A stretch of 64,000 nt of DNA from Diplocloster modestus (lineage in GTDB: Bacteria > Bacillota > Clostridia > Lachnospirales > Lachnospiraceae): NCBI RefSeq assembly GCF_019042245.1, contig NZ_JAHQCX010000008.1, forward strand, positions 141,686 to 205,685. The letters are read 5' to 3'. Position numbers and translations under genes: made by a program. Shown one piece after another: positions 36,288 to 45,717 of this stretch; positions within the stretch are counted from its first letter, which is position 1; the number at the start of each line of letters is the position of its first letter. Below the pieces are notes generated by a model. It saw only the letters and a program-made list of their open reading frames with translations. It had not been told where the DNA came from and did not search any database.

Positions 36288-36442
36288 TGCCTGTTCTCCT
36301 CCTTTTTAATCATTTTCTCCCTACAGCTGCGGAACCATTACGGTAATTTAAACCAATTTGAAACAGAATTGGGTTGCTTTGCATTTATTTCCATACTATA
36401 ATGAAAAAAGAACCGCCAATACATAGAGGATCAGGTGTTATC

Positions 36443-37357
36443 ATGAAAAACAACAAAATACACAGAAACAATACCGATGGTTTTACTTTAACAGAAATGA
36501 TTGTGGTTCTGGTTATCATTGTCATCCTTATCGCTCTTTTGGTACCCACGCTGGTGGGTTATATAGACAAGGCGAAGGAAAAGGAAGCTATCGCGGAATG
36601 CCGCAGGGCAGTCGTCTCCACCCAGACTCTGGCTTCCGAAAAATATGGTTCGGACAATGAAGTATCCGGCGGTATTGCATTTCTGGCCAAATATAAAGAT
36701 GAAATTTTTGATCTGGCTGAGCTGCCCGAGAAGGCCGTGATCAGCTACCTGTCCTTCGAGAATGAAGGAGCTTCCGCAGATGGCGCCTCCCGTTCCATCG
36801 CTGTGCTCAAATTCACATCCTCCAGCAAAATCAAAGTAATCTATGACGCCTCTAAGGATCCCAAATATACGATTGACTGGGAGAATTCCGGCGCGGGGAA
36901 ATATCTGTCCAACGCGCAGGCATTGTGGGGGTCAAACGATTATATTAATAACGACAAACTCTGGGACGCATTTATTAAGGACAACAGCGACGCCCCCCTG
37001 ACAGATACCGAAGTCCAGCTGATGAACGAATTCGCGGAAAAATTTGGCTGTACCCTGAAAATAGATCCAAATACCCTGCAATGGAGGCCTGTGCTGATCC
37101 GGGGAACCGATACGGTCCTGCTGTTCACACCTTCGGATCCTGTCACGCATAAGAACCAGAATACTCCTGTATTCTATGACGGAAATAATTTTTATTATTA
37201 TGTCCGCAAGGATTATAAGGGAAATCTCGAGATAAACCAAAGTGCCGTGACTATGGATAATGCCCAGCGTCTGATCGATAATGCCTTGTCCAGCAAGACA
37301 TGGAACACGGATGATATCGCTCCGAATCAGGGTGCCTGGGTCAGATATGAGCCGTAA
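36443..37357 (+). CDS. Type IV pilin-like (pseudopilin) protein
   Basis: 304 residues. A class III signal peptide: basic leader, then D-G-F-T-L-T-E-M-I-V-V-L-V-I-I with cleavage after Gly and the conserved Glu at +5, one long helix, then a soluble domain with no match I recognise. No pilus ATPase, peptidase or other pilin gene is near, so it must use machinery encoded elsewhere or be a surface protein with a borrowed leader. Confidence 0.85.
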   Translation: MKNNKIHRNNTDGFTLTEMIVVLVIIVILIALLVPTLVGYIDKAKEKEAIAECRRAVVSTQTLASEKYGSDNEVSGGIAFLAKYKDEIFDLAELPEKAVISYLSFENEGASADGASRSIAVLKFTSSSKIKVIYDASKDPKYTIDWENSGAGKYLSNAQALWGSNDYINNDKLWDAFIKDNSDAPLTDTEVQLMNEFAEKFGCTLKIDPNTLQWRPVLIRGTDTVLLFTPSDPVTHKNQNTPVFYDGNNFYYYVRKDYKGNLEINQSAVTMDNAQRLIDNALSSKTWNTDDIAPNQGAWVRYEP

Positions 37358-37430
37358 CGGTTTGTGGTTTCATAACATAATGTAGTTCGGTTTGCAATTC
37401 CGGCAAAATATACCCAAGATTGAAATGTAT

Positions 37431-37475
37431 ATAAGCCATGATTTCCTTTTCACAGGTTATCATGGCTTATTCTTT
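37431..37475 (+). terminator. Terminator of the pseudopilin gene
   Basis: ATAAGCCATGAT / ATCATGGCTTAT with a 16-base loop, then TCTTTT. Confidence 0.75.
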
Positions 37476-37532
37476 TATCTGACTACAGTATCCTTTTGTC
37501 TGCTTCACAGTATTCTTTTGTCTTTTTCACTT

Positions 37533-37634
37533 TCACATTTCCCTTTTTTCATCCTCATCTCCCGCAGCAACCATAAGAGACATTGTGATTACTCCAAGAC
37601 AAGCCCCGCCAATCAAACAGAGTATATAGCCCAT
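37533..37634 (-). CDS. DUF3789-type microprotein
   Basis: 33 residues beginning MGYILCLIGGACLG, with one membrane helix and an acidic tail D-E-D-E-K-R-E-M. GAAGGAGGAAATGCC precedes ATG 37634. Matches the size and pattern of DUF3789 proteins of Firmicutes, often near mobile DNA. A longer open frame upstream (to 37796) has no separate support. Confidence 0.6.
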   Translation of the reverse strand: MGYILCLIGGACLGVITMSLMVAAGDEDEKREM

Positions 37635-37898
37635 GGCATTTCCTCCTTCTCCATCGTTATCATCTTCCGTAAAAAAGGAATAACGAACACCGGATTCGCT
37701 GGTCCTTATATAATATCTTATCTGTTCCATCCAATAATATGAGTCTTTCAAATAGCAATATTTAACTGTTTGTTTTTTCTTTCTAAAAATTTTCACAGAC
37801 TCTTGACACGTTGATCACATATTCTACACAAATGGAGCGTATATTATGAATTGCAAAAGCAAATAGCTTTTTCATCCTAACACTTTCTTTTTCATATA

Positions 37899-37937
37899 AG
37901 GCGGCATCTGAAAAGATGCCGCTACCCCCTCTTTTTT
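37899..37937 (+). terminator. Possible intrinsic terminator
   Basis: GCGGCATC-TGAAAA-GATGCCGC followed by TACCCCCTCTTTTTT. No gene is recognised just upstream on the plus strand. Confidence 0.45.
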
Positions 37938-38009
37938 CCAGTTTCCCAGCCCAAAATTGATTAAAATATTCTTAACGACATCTTAGCGTGCAAATGAACA
38001 AAGTTTGTA

Positions 38010-38030
38010 TATAATAGAATTATAAGGAGG
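38010..38030 (+). promoter_or_regulatory. Promoter and Shine-Dalgarno of the 32-residue peptide gene
   Basis: TATAAT at 38010-38015, preceded at short distance by TG (near-extended -10), with no clear -35. AAGGAGG (38024-38030) lies 8 bases before the ATG. The leader would be under 20 bases. Confidence 0.5.
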
Positions 38031-38038
38031 CGGTTAAA

Positions 38039-38137
38039 ATGTTGGAGACCTTGCTTGTTTCTTTCACATTACTTATCGTCTTATCTAAATTTGGTATTCC
38101 TCTTGTCTATTGGCTCAATCAATGTTCCCGCCATTGA
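38039..38137 (+). CDS. Small hydrophobic peptide, possible type I toxin
   Basis: 32 residues: MLETLLVSFTLLIVLSKFG then IPLVYWLNQCSRH. One membrane helix and a short basic tail. The layout is compact: promoter, AAGGAGG, ORF and a strong terminator 8 bases after the stop. This resembles putative holin-like/type I toxins of Firmicutes, but no antisense promoter for an RNA antitoxin is evident. Could equally be a regulatory membrane microprotein. Confidence 0.6.
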   Translation: MLETLLVSFTLLIVLSKFGIPLVYWLNQCSRH

Positions 38138-38145
38138 TTACCAAG

Positions 38146-38179
38146 AAAAGTGCCGGCAGCTTCCCGCCGGCACTTTTTT
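38146..38179 (+). terminator. Terminator of the small peptide gene
   Basis: AAAAGTGCCGGC / GCCGGCACTTTTTTT, a strong GC stem with a T-run. Confidence 0.88.
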
Positions 38180-38237
38180 AATCCGCATGGATTTTGCCCT
38201 ATCGGTTAATATGGCATTTAATACCAGTTTTTTCATG

Positions 38238-39425
38238 TTAGGTTCTTCTGATTTTGGATGGATTTACCCCCATATATTTTTTAAATATCTTGACAAAATA
38301 CCTGGTATCCGTAAAACCAACGTTCTCCGCGATTTCATAAATTCTCAGATTGGTGGTCAACAGCTGTTCTTTCGCATATTCCACTTTATGTCTGTTGACA
38401 CAGTCGATAAAGGATTCCCCATATTCTTTTTTGAAAATATAGCCCAGATAGGAGGGATTTACATAGAATGCAGCAGCGATTTCTTTTAGAGACAGGTTGT
38501 CCCGGTAATGTTCTTCCAGATACTGCAGAAGATCACCGACCAGTTTACTGTATACTTTGTGGGGAACACCCCCATTTTGTTCTTCCAGACTTTTTTTCGC
38601 CTCTTGAAAAGAACATGCTACCTCTTCGAGTTCTTCCACCTCTACGCCCATGCCGGATCTTACCTTTACCTTAAGGACCCGTGCCAGCGTCCCACGGACT
38701 TCCTCCTCAAAGGACCTGATCTGTTCCAGGGTCTGATGATGATCATAGAGCAAGATCACATAATTTTCCATACAGGAAAACGACAGACCGTACTGCCGCT
38801 CCTTCATCAGTTCATCGCAGACATTTGCTGCCGCGTATATCATCAGTGAGATTCCTTTTTTATCTGTGTCTTCTCCGGACAGAATCTGGAACACACTGAT
38901 CCTGTAGGTACCCTTGTTAATCTGGATATTGAGGTTTTTCAATTTATCTTTTAACTCATTGATTCCGATATTTCCCTCGATCAGCCGCAGAAAGGTATTC
39001 TCCCGCAGCAGGTTCTTACCGGCCCGGGCCAGCGCGTCCCCACGGCGCTTCATGCGGATTCTGGAGACAGCCGTACCGATCACTTCATGTAATTCCTCCG
39101 GGTCCAGCGGTTTTAACAGGTAATCTGTCACCTCCATGCGGATCGCTTCCTGGAGATATTCAAAATCGCTGTATCCGCTCAGGACGATGATAATGGGCTG
39201 GGTACTCTCCTCTCTGAGCTCCTTGATCAGTTCCAGACCATTCATCCGCGGCATCTTGATATCAGTAATGAGAATATCCACCTTTGTCTTCCGGTATTTT
39301 TCAAGCGCCTGCTGCCCGTCATTTGCCTCTTCGATCTGCTCCACCCCGTGATTATCCCAGTTTACCGAACGGATGATCCCCTGACGTACCAGGGGCTCGT
39401 CATCCACGATCATTACTCTGTACAT
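38238..39425 (-). CDS. YesN-type response regulator (REC + AraC HTH)
   Basis: 395 residues. REC 1-125 with V-D-D-E-P, phospho-Asp in I-L-I-T-D-I-K-M-P-R-M-N-G and Lys in Y-L-L-K-P-L; a middle helical region; C-terminal AraC-type double HTH (L-S-L-K-E-I-A-A-A-F-Y-V-N-P-S-Y-L-G; I-Y-E-I-A-E-N-V-G-F-T-D-T-R-Y-F-V-K-I-F-K-K). Overlaps the kinase gene by 13 bases. Likely activates the importer operon upstream in response to the sugar. Confidence 0.95.
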   Translation of the reverse strand: MYRVMIVDDEPLVRQGIIRSVNWDNHGVEQIEEANDGQQALEKYRKTKVDILITDIKMPRMNGLELIKELREESTQPIIIVLSGYSDFEYLQEAIRMEVTDYLLKPLDPEELHEVIGTAVSRIRMKRRGDALARAGKNLLRENTFLRLIEGNIGINELKDKLKNLNIQINKGTYRISVFQILSGEDTDKKGISLMIYAAANVCDELMKERQYGLSFSCMENYVILLYDHHQTLEQIRSFEEEVRGTLARVLKVKVRSGMGVEVEELEEVACSFQEAKKSLEEQNGGVPHKVYSKLVGDLLQYLEEHYRDNLSLKEIAAAFYVNPSYLGYIFKKEYGESFIDCVNRHKVEYAKEQLLTTNLRIYEIAENVGFTDTRYFVKIFKKYMGVNPSKIRRT

Positions 39426-41194
39426 TCCTCTTCCTCCTGTCTTCCCGCCGGTAAATATAATGCCACACAGGTCCCCCTCATCGAGCTGCTGTAGATCCTC
39501 AGTCCATAGCTGCTGCCCAGCAGCAATTTCATCCGCTCATTTACATTTTTGATTCCGATATGATAGAGATTCTCCTCTTCCGAATCCGTCTCTATTTTTT
39601 GCTGCAGAAGTTCCCGGGTGGCCGCGTCCATGCCGATTCCGTTGTCCTCGATCAGAATGCAGACCCCTTTTTCCGCCTGGCTTTTTCCATGGATCCGGAT
39701 CCTGCATACCTCCATCTCCTGGTTAAACGCATGGTTAATACAGTTTTCGATAATCGGCTGCAGGGTCAGCTTGGGAACCCGAAGCTCTTTTTGTTCCAGA
39801 TCCAGGAGCTCTTCATATTCCAGTCTCTCCCCAAAGCGCAATTCCTGCAGCTGCATGTAATAATCAACATACTGAAGCTCATCCTCGATCAGCACGATAT
39901 CCGGATGTCTTAAATTCCAGCGGAACATATTCCCCAGAATCGTTAACATCTGCGCGGTTTTCGGGTCGTCTCCGGATATTGCCATAGCCCGGATGGATTC
40001 CAGGGTATTGAACATGAAGTGCGGATTGATCTGGATCTGCAGCGCCCGAAGCTCCGCTTTTTTCATCTTGATGTCTTTTACATAGATCGTGTCGATGTAT
40101 TCTTCCAACTTCCGGCTCATGTCGTTCAACCCATTTTCCAGCACGGCAATCTCATCGTCTCTCGTAACCTCCAGCCTCTCATCCAGCCTGCCCTTCTGAA
40201 TCTTCCGGATATGTCTGACGATCCGCGTGATCCGGCTGCCTAACAGACAGGCGATCAGGAGTCCCGCAGCCAGACACAGCAGCAGACAGATCACCAATAC
40301 CGGCAGTACCTGCTGCAGTGTCAGCCGGTAGACCTCCCGGTATAACACTCCTTTGTCTATGATATGGATATAGGACAGCCTGCTCCACGAGACCAGATCC
40401 GCCTTTTTCACCACGAACTGTTCCTGCTCCTTCCGGGGCAGCGCCGTGGTCTGTTTCAATAGATAATCTAAGCTCTCATCTCCTGTCCGGTAATATATGA
40501 CACCTTTGGGATCGACGATATAGGTGGTCCCGATCTGCTGTTCTCCCGGACTGTCGTAGATTTCGAAAAACGCTTTTGGATCAATATTGATAATCACCGC
40601 CCCGCATTTCGGACTCTTCTGCATGTTATAGATATCCACGATATTCATATAGACACTGATGACGTCGTCCTGTTCTTTTAAATAATCGGACCGGTACACA
40701 GGCGTCATAACGATCTCATTTTCATACTTCTTCACTTCATTCAGGAAATCTGAATGAAGAAAATCCACCTCCTTGTTCCAGTCCTGAAACAGGCTTTTGG
40801 CAATCAGATACGTCTTATTCCTCTGATAATCCACCAGGATTATCTCTTTGACGAACTGGTTGCCATTGCTGGATGCCCGCAGGAACTGGTTGATGAACAG
40901 CTCCCGCTGATAATCATCCTGTTCCTCCCGCAGCACATCCGTAATATTTTGATAATCATATTCTTTCAGATAAAGGTTGGTAAAGATATTGCCGATGGAC
41001 TGGAGCCGCCCGTTGATATCCACCTTCATCTTATCCATCAGCTCCGCCTCGTAGTTTGTCTGGGTCCTGATCATCTGTTCCGCCATGGTATTGGCGATAA
41101 ACCAGGATGAGGCCCCCAGACCCAATACGATAATCAGCGAATACATGACCAGCATATTGCTGACAAATCTGTTTTTTTTCATCCGCTTATTCAC
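39413..41194 (-). CDS. YesM-type sensor histidine kinase
   Basis: 593 residues. Two membrane helices (about 12-32 and 290-315) flank an extracellular sensor domain; then HAMP (I-V-R-H-I-R-K-I-Q-K-G), the His_kinase motif L-Q-I-Q-I-N-P-H-F-M-F-N-T-L-E and a GHKL ATPase with I-E-N-C-I-N-H-A and D-N-G-I-G-M. Start overlaps the GH172 gene by 8 bases. Partner of the response regulator downstream. Confidence 0.94.
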   Translation of the reverse strand: MNKRMKKNRFVSNMLVMYSLIIVLGLGASSWFIANTMAEQMIRTQTNYEAELMDKMKVDINGRLQSIGNIFTNLYLKEYDYQNITDVLREEQDDYQRELFINQFLRASSNGNQFVKEIILVDYQRNKTYLIAKSLFQDWNKEVDFLHSDFLNEVKKYENEIVMTPVYRSDYLKEQDDVISVYMNIVDIYNMQKSPKCGAVIINIDPKAFFEIYDSPGEQQIGTTYIVDPKGVIYYRTGDESLDYLLKQTTALPRKEQEQFVVKKADLVSWSRLSYIHIIDKGVLYREVYRLTLQQVLPVLVICLLLCLAAGLLIACLLGSRITRIVRHIRKIQKGRLDERLEVTRDDEIAVLENGLNDMSRKLEEYIDTIYVKDIKMKKAELRALQIQINPHFMFNTLESIRAMAISGDDPKTAQMLTILGNMFRWNLRHPDIVLIEDELQYVDYYMQLQELRFGERLEYEELLDLEQKELRVPKLTLQPIIENCINHAFNQEMEVCRIRIHGKSQAEKGVCILIEDNGIGMDAATRELLQQKIETDSEEENLYHIGIKNVNERMKLLLGSSYGLRIYSSSMRGTCVALYLPAGRQEEEECTE

Positions 41195-42278
41195 TCACAA
41201 TTCGAAGCTCCCTGCTGTCCGGCAGTTTTGGAAAGCTGGTCCCTCCCAAAGTCTGATACCAGTAACACACCGTAAACAGGTCGTCTCTTCTGGCCAGGTA
41301 GAGATCCTTCCTGGTCCATCCCAGATCCTGTATCTCGATCCTGATATCCGACTGGAAACGGATCGCGTCCTGCACATGCCAGCGGTACATGGAAAATCTG
41401 GGCTGGATATTGTACAGCCCGTCCGGCTTCCGGTAATAATGCATGCCCAGATACGGCGTACTGTACGTGGTATAAGCCCCGTCCACTTCGAAGTTAAAAG
41501 AACCCCCAAAGTAATCTTCCGTGCCGGTGTAAACGATGGAAGGGGCTTCCTGATCTTTGTCCAGGTAAATCTTCAACTCCCCTTCGCCCCACCAGCGTCC
41601 ATCCCCGTTTAAACCGATGCTCATGGCCAGTCCCACATATTTTCCCTTTCCCTGCACCCCATTAAGGACTGTATGCACCTCTCCCTGGCGCAGTGGTTTG
41701 GACTGCCGGTACTGGGCGTGGAAATATCCGATGTTCTCCGGCAGGCTGGTCCGGATATAATTAATCTGATAAAAACACATGTACCCCCGTTCCGTCCGGT
41801 TTTCGATGGTCATCCGGCAATGCCTGCGAAACGGCATCTTCCAGAAGCAGTTCAGCCCCCGGATCGGTCCCACTACCACCTGGGAAGAATTCAGTGTAAA
41901 AAAAGGGCCTTTCATCCATTGGTCATCTTGCGTTTCCGCCCAGCCGTAGGCGAAGAAGTCCGGCAGGGGGCATTCCACGGAAGGCTCTGCCGATTCGTCC
42001 CAGTAGATTCTCAGGATGTAATTTTTATCAACCACACCGCCGAACCACATACTCTCGATCATACCGCTGCCATCCATATCCGCAAGCGTAAGCGTCTCCC
42101 CGGGTTTGATCAGTTCACACGGATGGATCTTCCACCCTTTTCCCAGTTCCCGGGCAGCACCGGCGCCGAAGCCTTCCGTTGCCATGGCGCCCTTTCCCTT
42201 TTCCCCTTTTGGATTCTCCGGGGAGATACTATAGCTCACCGCGTCATCCAATACCATCATATCTGATCTGTCATCCAT
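41187..42278 (-). CDS. DUF2961 / GH172-family protein
   Basis: 363 residues from ATG 42278, preceded by GAGGAG at 6-7 bases; an in-frame ATG at 42293 precedes that site. A-D-M-D-G-S-G-M-I-E-S-M-W, L-N-S-S-Q-V-V-V-G-P-I-R-G-L-N-C-F-W-K-M-P-F and Y-T-G-T-E-D-Y-F-G-G-S-F-N-F are DUF2961 hallmarks. Characterised GH172 members act on fructose dianhydrides or D-arabinofuranosides. No signal peptide. The 190-base gap upstream contains the 8-bp palindrome AAACGTTT (about 42377), a possible LacI/CcpA-type site. Confidence 0.88.
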   Translation of the reverse strand: MDDRSDMMVLDDAVSYSISPENPKGEKGKGAMATEGFGAGAARELGKGWKIHPCELIKPGETLTLADMDGSGMIESMWFGGVVDKNYILRIYWDESAEPSVECPLPDFFAYGWAETQDDQWMKGPFFTLNSSQVVVGPIRGLNCFWKMPFRRHCRMTIENRTERGYMCFYQINYIRTSLPENIGYFHAQYRQSKPLRQGEVHTVLNGVQGKGKYVGLAMSIGLNGDGRWWGEGELKIYLDKDQEAPSIVYTGTEDYFGGSFNFEVDGAYTTYSTPYLGMHYYRKPDGLYNIQPRFSMYRWHVQDAIRFQSDIRIEIQDLGWTRKDLYLARRDDLFTVCYWYQTLGGTSFPKLPDSRELRIVSE

Positions 42279-42469
42279 CTGCCAGCTCCTCATGTAATTT
42301 TATTCTTATTCTTTTATAATTGTTGTCGGCATACTCTCTTATAACCGTCTCAACTTGTAATTATTTCTGTCCCTTTTTAAACGTTTCGACGATATCTTCG
42401 GCAACAATCTTGTTTCATCATTGCTTAAAGTAATGGCACAATCTTCTCCACGCCGCAGAACCTTCCGGA

Positions 42470-43300
42470 TTATCCCTTGATGGCTCCCGCCACCATACCG
42501 TGCCGGAACTGTTTCTGCATACACAGATACAGGATCACGATCGGTACCGAAGCCCACATGACCGCGCCAAACACAATATCCCAGTTCGTCGTATACTGCC
42601 CGATCGCCCGGTAGATACCCGTGGTGATCGTACTGCCGGTCTTGGCATCCAGGATATACAGCGGCGGCAGGAAATCATTCCAGATCCACATACCGGAAAA
42701 AATAATCACGGTGGAGGTACATGGCTTCAGCAGCGGCAGTAAAATCGAGCGGAAGATCACAAACCGGCTGGCTCCGTCGATCTTCGCGGACTCTTCCAGT
42801 GAAGTGGGCAGCGTCTTAAAGAATTCCACATAGAGGAAGAATGAAACGCTGAAATAGACCGCGCAGTTGAACAGGATCATTCCCGGCATCGTCCGGAGCA
42901 GATGAAAGAAAGATAATGTCTTGATGCTGGGAATCAGGATCATCTGGACCGGTATCATCAGTCCCATCAGGAAAAAAACATAGATGCCGTTGTAGAATCT
43001 GGTCTTGTTCCGAGCCACAATATAAGCAGCCATGGATGCTACCAGAATCAGTAATACCAGTGAGCATCCGGTGATCAGGATACTGTTCAGATAGAGTCTG
43101 GGTATTCCCGCGCTGTTCCAGGCAGCGATAAAGTTCTGCAGGGTAAAGGAGGCCGGGGGGGCAAGCGGTTTCATAATGATATCTTCGTAGGGTTTAAATG
43201 CGTTCACCACCGCGATATACAAAGGCAGCGCAAAGATTACGGTGAGCGCTACAGCCCCGATTCTGGAAATGACGGAGACTTTTTTTCTCCTCTTCATCAA
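42470..43300 (-). CDS. Carbohydrate ABC transporter permease, MalG type
   Basis: 276 residues, six helices; EAA loop E-S-A-K-I-D-G-A-S-R-F-V-I-F and terminal F-R-H-G-M-V-A-G-A-I-K-G. Overlaps the MalF-type gene by 4 bases (ATGA). Confidence 0.93.
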   Translation of the reverse strand: MMKRRKKVSVISRIGAVALTVIFALPLYIAVVNAFKPYEDIIMKPLAPPASFTLQNFIAAWNSAGIPRLYLNSILITGCSLVLLILVASMAAYIVARNKTRFYNGIYVFFLMGLMIPVQMILIPSIKTLSFFHLLRTMPGMILFNCAVYFSVSFFLYVEFFKTLPTSLEESAKIDGASRFVIFRSILLPLLKPCTSTVIIFSGMWIWNDFLPPLYILDAKTGSTITTGIYRAIGQYTTNWDIVFGAVMWASVPIVILYLCMQKQFRHGMVAGAIKG

Positions 43301-44160
43301 TAATCCACCTCCATCTTTTTCAGAATCAGGTACTGAACCGCCGTCACCACAGCAATAAACAGGAACAGAATCAGAACGATCGCCGAGGAATATCCCAGCA
43401 TATTATAGTCCGTCATTCTGGAGACCGCATTGACCGCGATCGTCTCGATGGTCTGCGGTGTCATGATCTTTACAAAATCATACTGGCGGAGCGCGTTAAT
43501 CACGGAAAAAATAATGGATATCGTAAGTCCCGGTACCAGCAGCGGTAATGTGATGCGGAAAAATTTGTGGAAAGCGGATGCGCCGTCCACCTGGGCCGCC
43601 TCATACAAATCTTGCGGAATCGTCTTCAGCGAGGCATCGTAAACCGTCACATAAAATCCCAGTCCAGCCCAGGAGATCGCCATGGTAACCGTCAGCGTCG
43701 TGACAAACGGGGAGGCGAAGAAATCTACATTGGCGCCTCCGAAAAAGCCGATGATCTCATTGATCACGCCTCCGTTTCCCTGTGTCATATAGGACCAGAT
43801 AAAGGACACCACCACACTGCTCAGCACACAGGGAATAAAAATAACCGCTTTACACAAATTGTAGGTTTTCTCTTTTTTGTCCATCCAGACCGCGATCAGT
43901 ACCCCGAATACGTTGACAAAGATCACATTGAACGCGGTCAGGATCAGAGTCGTTTTCACCGAATCCCAGAATGCCTGGTCCGTCATTAGATTAACGAAGT
44001 TCTTCATTCCGATAAACTTATAGGTGGGGCTGATTCCATCCCAGTTCGTAAAACTGTAATAAAAGCAGACTACGATAGGTACCACCATAAAGACTAGATA
44101 GATCAGGCTGCCCGGCAGCAAAAACAAAAAGTCAGATAGTTTCGTTTTCCAGTTTTTCAT
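43297..44160 (-). CDS. Carbohydrate ABC transporter permease, MalF type
   Basis: 287 residues from ATG 44160 after AAGGGG; an open frame reaches 28 codons further but overlaps the binding-protein gene. Six helices; EAA loop E-A-A-Q-V-D-G-A-S-A-F-H-K-F-F. Lies 13 bases after the binding protein gene. Confidence 0.93.
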   Translation of the reverse strand: MKNWKTKLSDFLFLLPGSLIYLVFMVVPIVVCFYYSFTNWDGISPTYKFIGMKNFVNLMTDQAFWDSVKTTLILTAFNVIFVNVFGVLIAVWMDKKEKTYNLCKAVIFIPCVLSSVVVSFIWSYMTQGNGGVINEIIGFFGGANVDFFASPFVTTLTVTMAISWAGLGFYVTVYDASLKTIPQDLYEAAQVDGASAFHKFFRITLPLLVPGLTISIIFSVINALRQYDFVKIMTPQTIETIAVNAVSRMTDYNMLGYSSAIVLILFLFIAVVTAVQYLILKKMEVDY

Positions 44161-44173
44161 ACAGGCCCCTTCG

Positions 44174-45529
44174 TTACTGGGCGTTATCCAGCAGCTTGTC
44201 AAACTCCCGGTCCAGATTCTCCAGTTCTTTTTGCATATCCGCATTTGGATCCGAAGCCAGCTTCAATGTAAATTTAATCAACAGGTCGGATCCGCCTGCG
44301 ATCCAGGCATTATCGCCAACAGTGTCAAAGAAATTGGGAATTCCCTTGTATTCATCCATCATTCCTTCGATCTCTTCGTGCAGCGGTGTCTTTTCATACT
44401 TCACTTCTTCCTTCAGCGGTGTAAATAACTGTTCTGTCTGAAGGAACTGGGCTGACCATGTGGGATCCTGAATAAAGAATTTCACAAAATCCTTGGCCAC
44501 CTCCGGATACTTGGTCTGAGAGCTGACGGACAGGCCTTCATTTACCCATAAGGGCATCACCTTATTGGAAGCGTCATCTCCTGGTATGGGGAAGAATCCG
44601 ACTTCGAAGTCATGAGGCATATTCATCTCGTCCCCCTGGGTCCAGGAACCCATCATATACATGGCGCTTTTTCCGCTGAAGAAATATTCATTGCTCTGGG
44701 CATAGGTCATGCTGGACCGGTCAGAGGTATTGTATTTTGTCATAAGATCGACAAATTTTTCCACGCCTTCCACAAATTCAGGCGTATCGGCAAAATTCAC
44801 CTTCTTCGCCATTCTCTGCTGCGGCCAGTCCGGTGTCTGGGAAAGCAGATCAACTGCCTCGATACACTGGAAGGGAAGGGTATGTGCCCAGCCGTCTTTT
44901 AATCCCATCACAGCCGGAGTAACTCCCTTGCTGTTGAACGTATCACAGATTTTTACCAGTTCCTCCCAGGTCTTTGGCACTTCCAGATTGTTCTCTTTGA
45001 ACAGATCCTTATTGTAGAACACGCCGCCCACCTGGATCTTATAGGGTACGACATAGATCTTGCCGTCTATCCTGGATACGTATTCCGGTTTGACCATGTC
45101 CACATCGCTGTCCTCAAAAGGCAATAAAGCGCCTGACGGAACGAAATCACTGGGGGTGGTCATCACCATAACGTCGGGGAACTGGCCGGTGGACAGCAGG
45201 GTCTTCGCATGTTCCCGAACCGTAATATTGGAGGATGGCTGGAAGATCAGCTCGATATGCACATTGGGATGTTCCTCCGTGTAGCGGTCAACCACCACCT
45301 GCCAGAAATCCCTGGTGAGAATAGGGGTCTCATTGGCCAAAAACTGGATATTCACCTCTTCTTCCCCGGCAGTTTCCGGTGTGGTTTCCGGCGTTTTCGC
45401 ATCCTCCTCTGCCGGAACGGCGGCCGGAGCAGCCGAAGGTGCGGCCGCCGGTTCTTCTTTTGTTCCGCAGCCGGACAACAAAACAGTACTCATACACAGA
45501 CATAATACAATAGCAACTAACTTTTTCAT
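44174..45529 (-). CDS. Extracellular solute-binding lipoprotein
   Basis: 451 residues. Lipobox L-S-G-C (Cys about 21), a Pro/Ala/Glu/Thr linker to about 60, then a family-1-type binding fold (Y-T-E-E-H-P-N-V-H-I-E-L; G-G-V-F-Y-N-K-D-L-F-K-E-N-N-L-E-V-P-K-T-W-E-E-L). First gene of the importer - GH172 - YesM/YesN operon. Confidence 0.93.
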   Translation of the reverse strand: MKKLVAIVLCLCMSTVLLSGCGTKEEPAAAPSAAPAAVPAEEDAKTPETTPETAGEEEVNIQFLANETPILTRDFWQVVVDRYTEEHPNVHIELIFQPSSNITVREHAKTLLSTGQFPDVMVMTTPSDFVPSGALLPFEDSDVDMVKPEYVSRIDGKIYVVPYKIQVGGVFYNKDLFKENNLEVPKTWEELVKICDTFNSKGVTPAVMGLKDGWAHTLPFQCIEAVDLLSQTPDWPQQRMAKKVNFADTPEFVEGVEKFVDLMTKYNTSDRSSMTYAQSNEYFFSGKSAMYMMGSWTQGDEMNMPHDFEVGFFPIPGDDASNKVMPLWVNEGLSVSSQTKYPEVAKDFVKFFIQDPTWSAQFLQTEQLFTPLKEEVKYEKTPLHEEIEGMMDEYKGIPNFFDTVGDNAWIAGGSDLLIKFTLKLASDPNADMQKELENLDREFDKLLDNAQ

Positions 45530-45564
45530 ATACCTCTTCCTCTCTTTCTGCTTTTGATGGTATC

Positions 45565-45593
45565 ATTATAGCATTGGAAGCTGTGTATGATAA
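45565..45593 (-). promoter_or_regulatory. Promoter of the second importer operon
   Basis: On the minus strand TTATCA (45588-45593), 17 bases, TATAAT (45565-45570), about 35 bases before the binding protein start. Confidence 0.65.
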
Positions 45594-45717
45594 TGCCATG
45601 GATTCTATATTTAAGGACACAAATTCTAGGATTTTGGGCGCGGTGCTAAAGGGCTGGGATTGCCTCCATTTTTAATAGGTTTCGGAGGCTCAGCCGAAAG
45701 TAAGCAGGACCTTCCAA

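Noticed and set aside
42339..42557. A 72-codon minus-strand frame between the GH172 and permease genes
   Set aside because: It overlaps the permease end, has no ribosome-binding site and no recognisable content.
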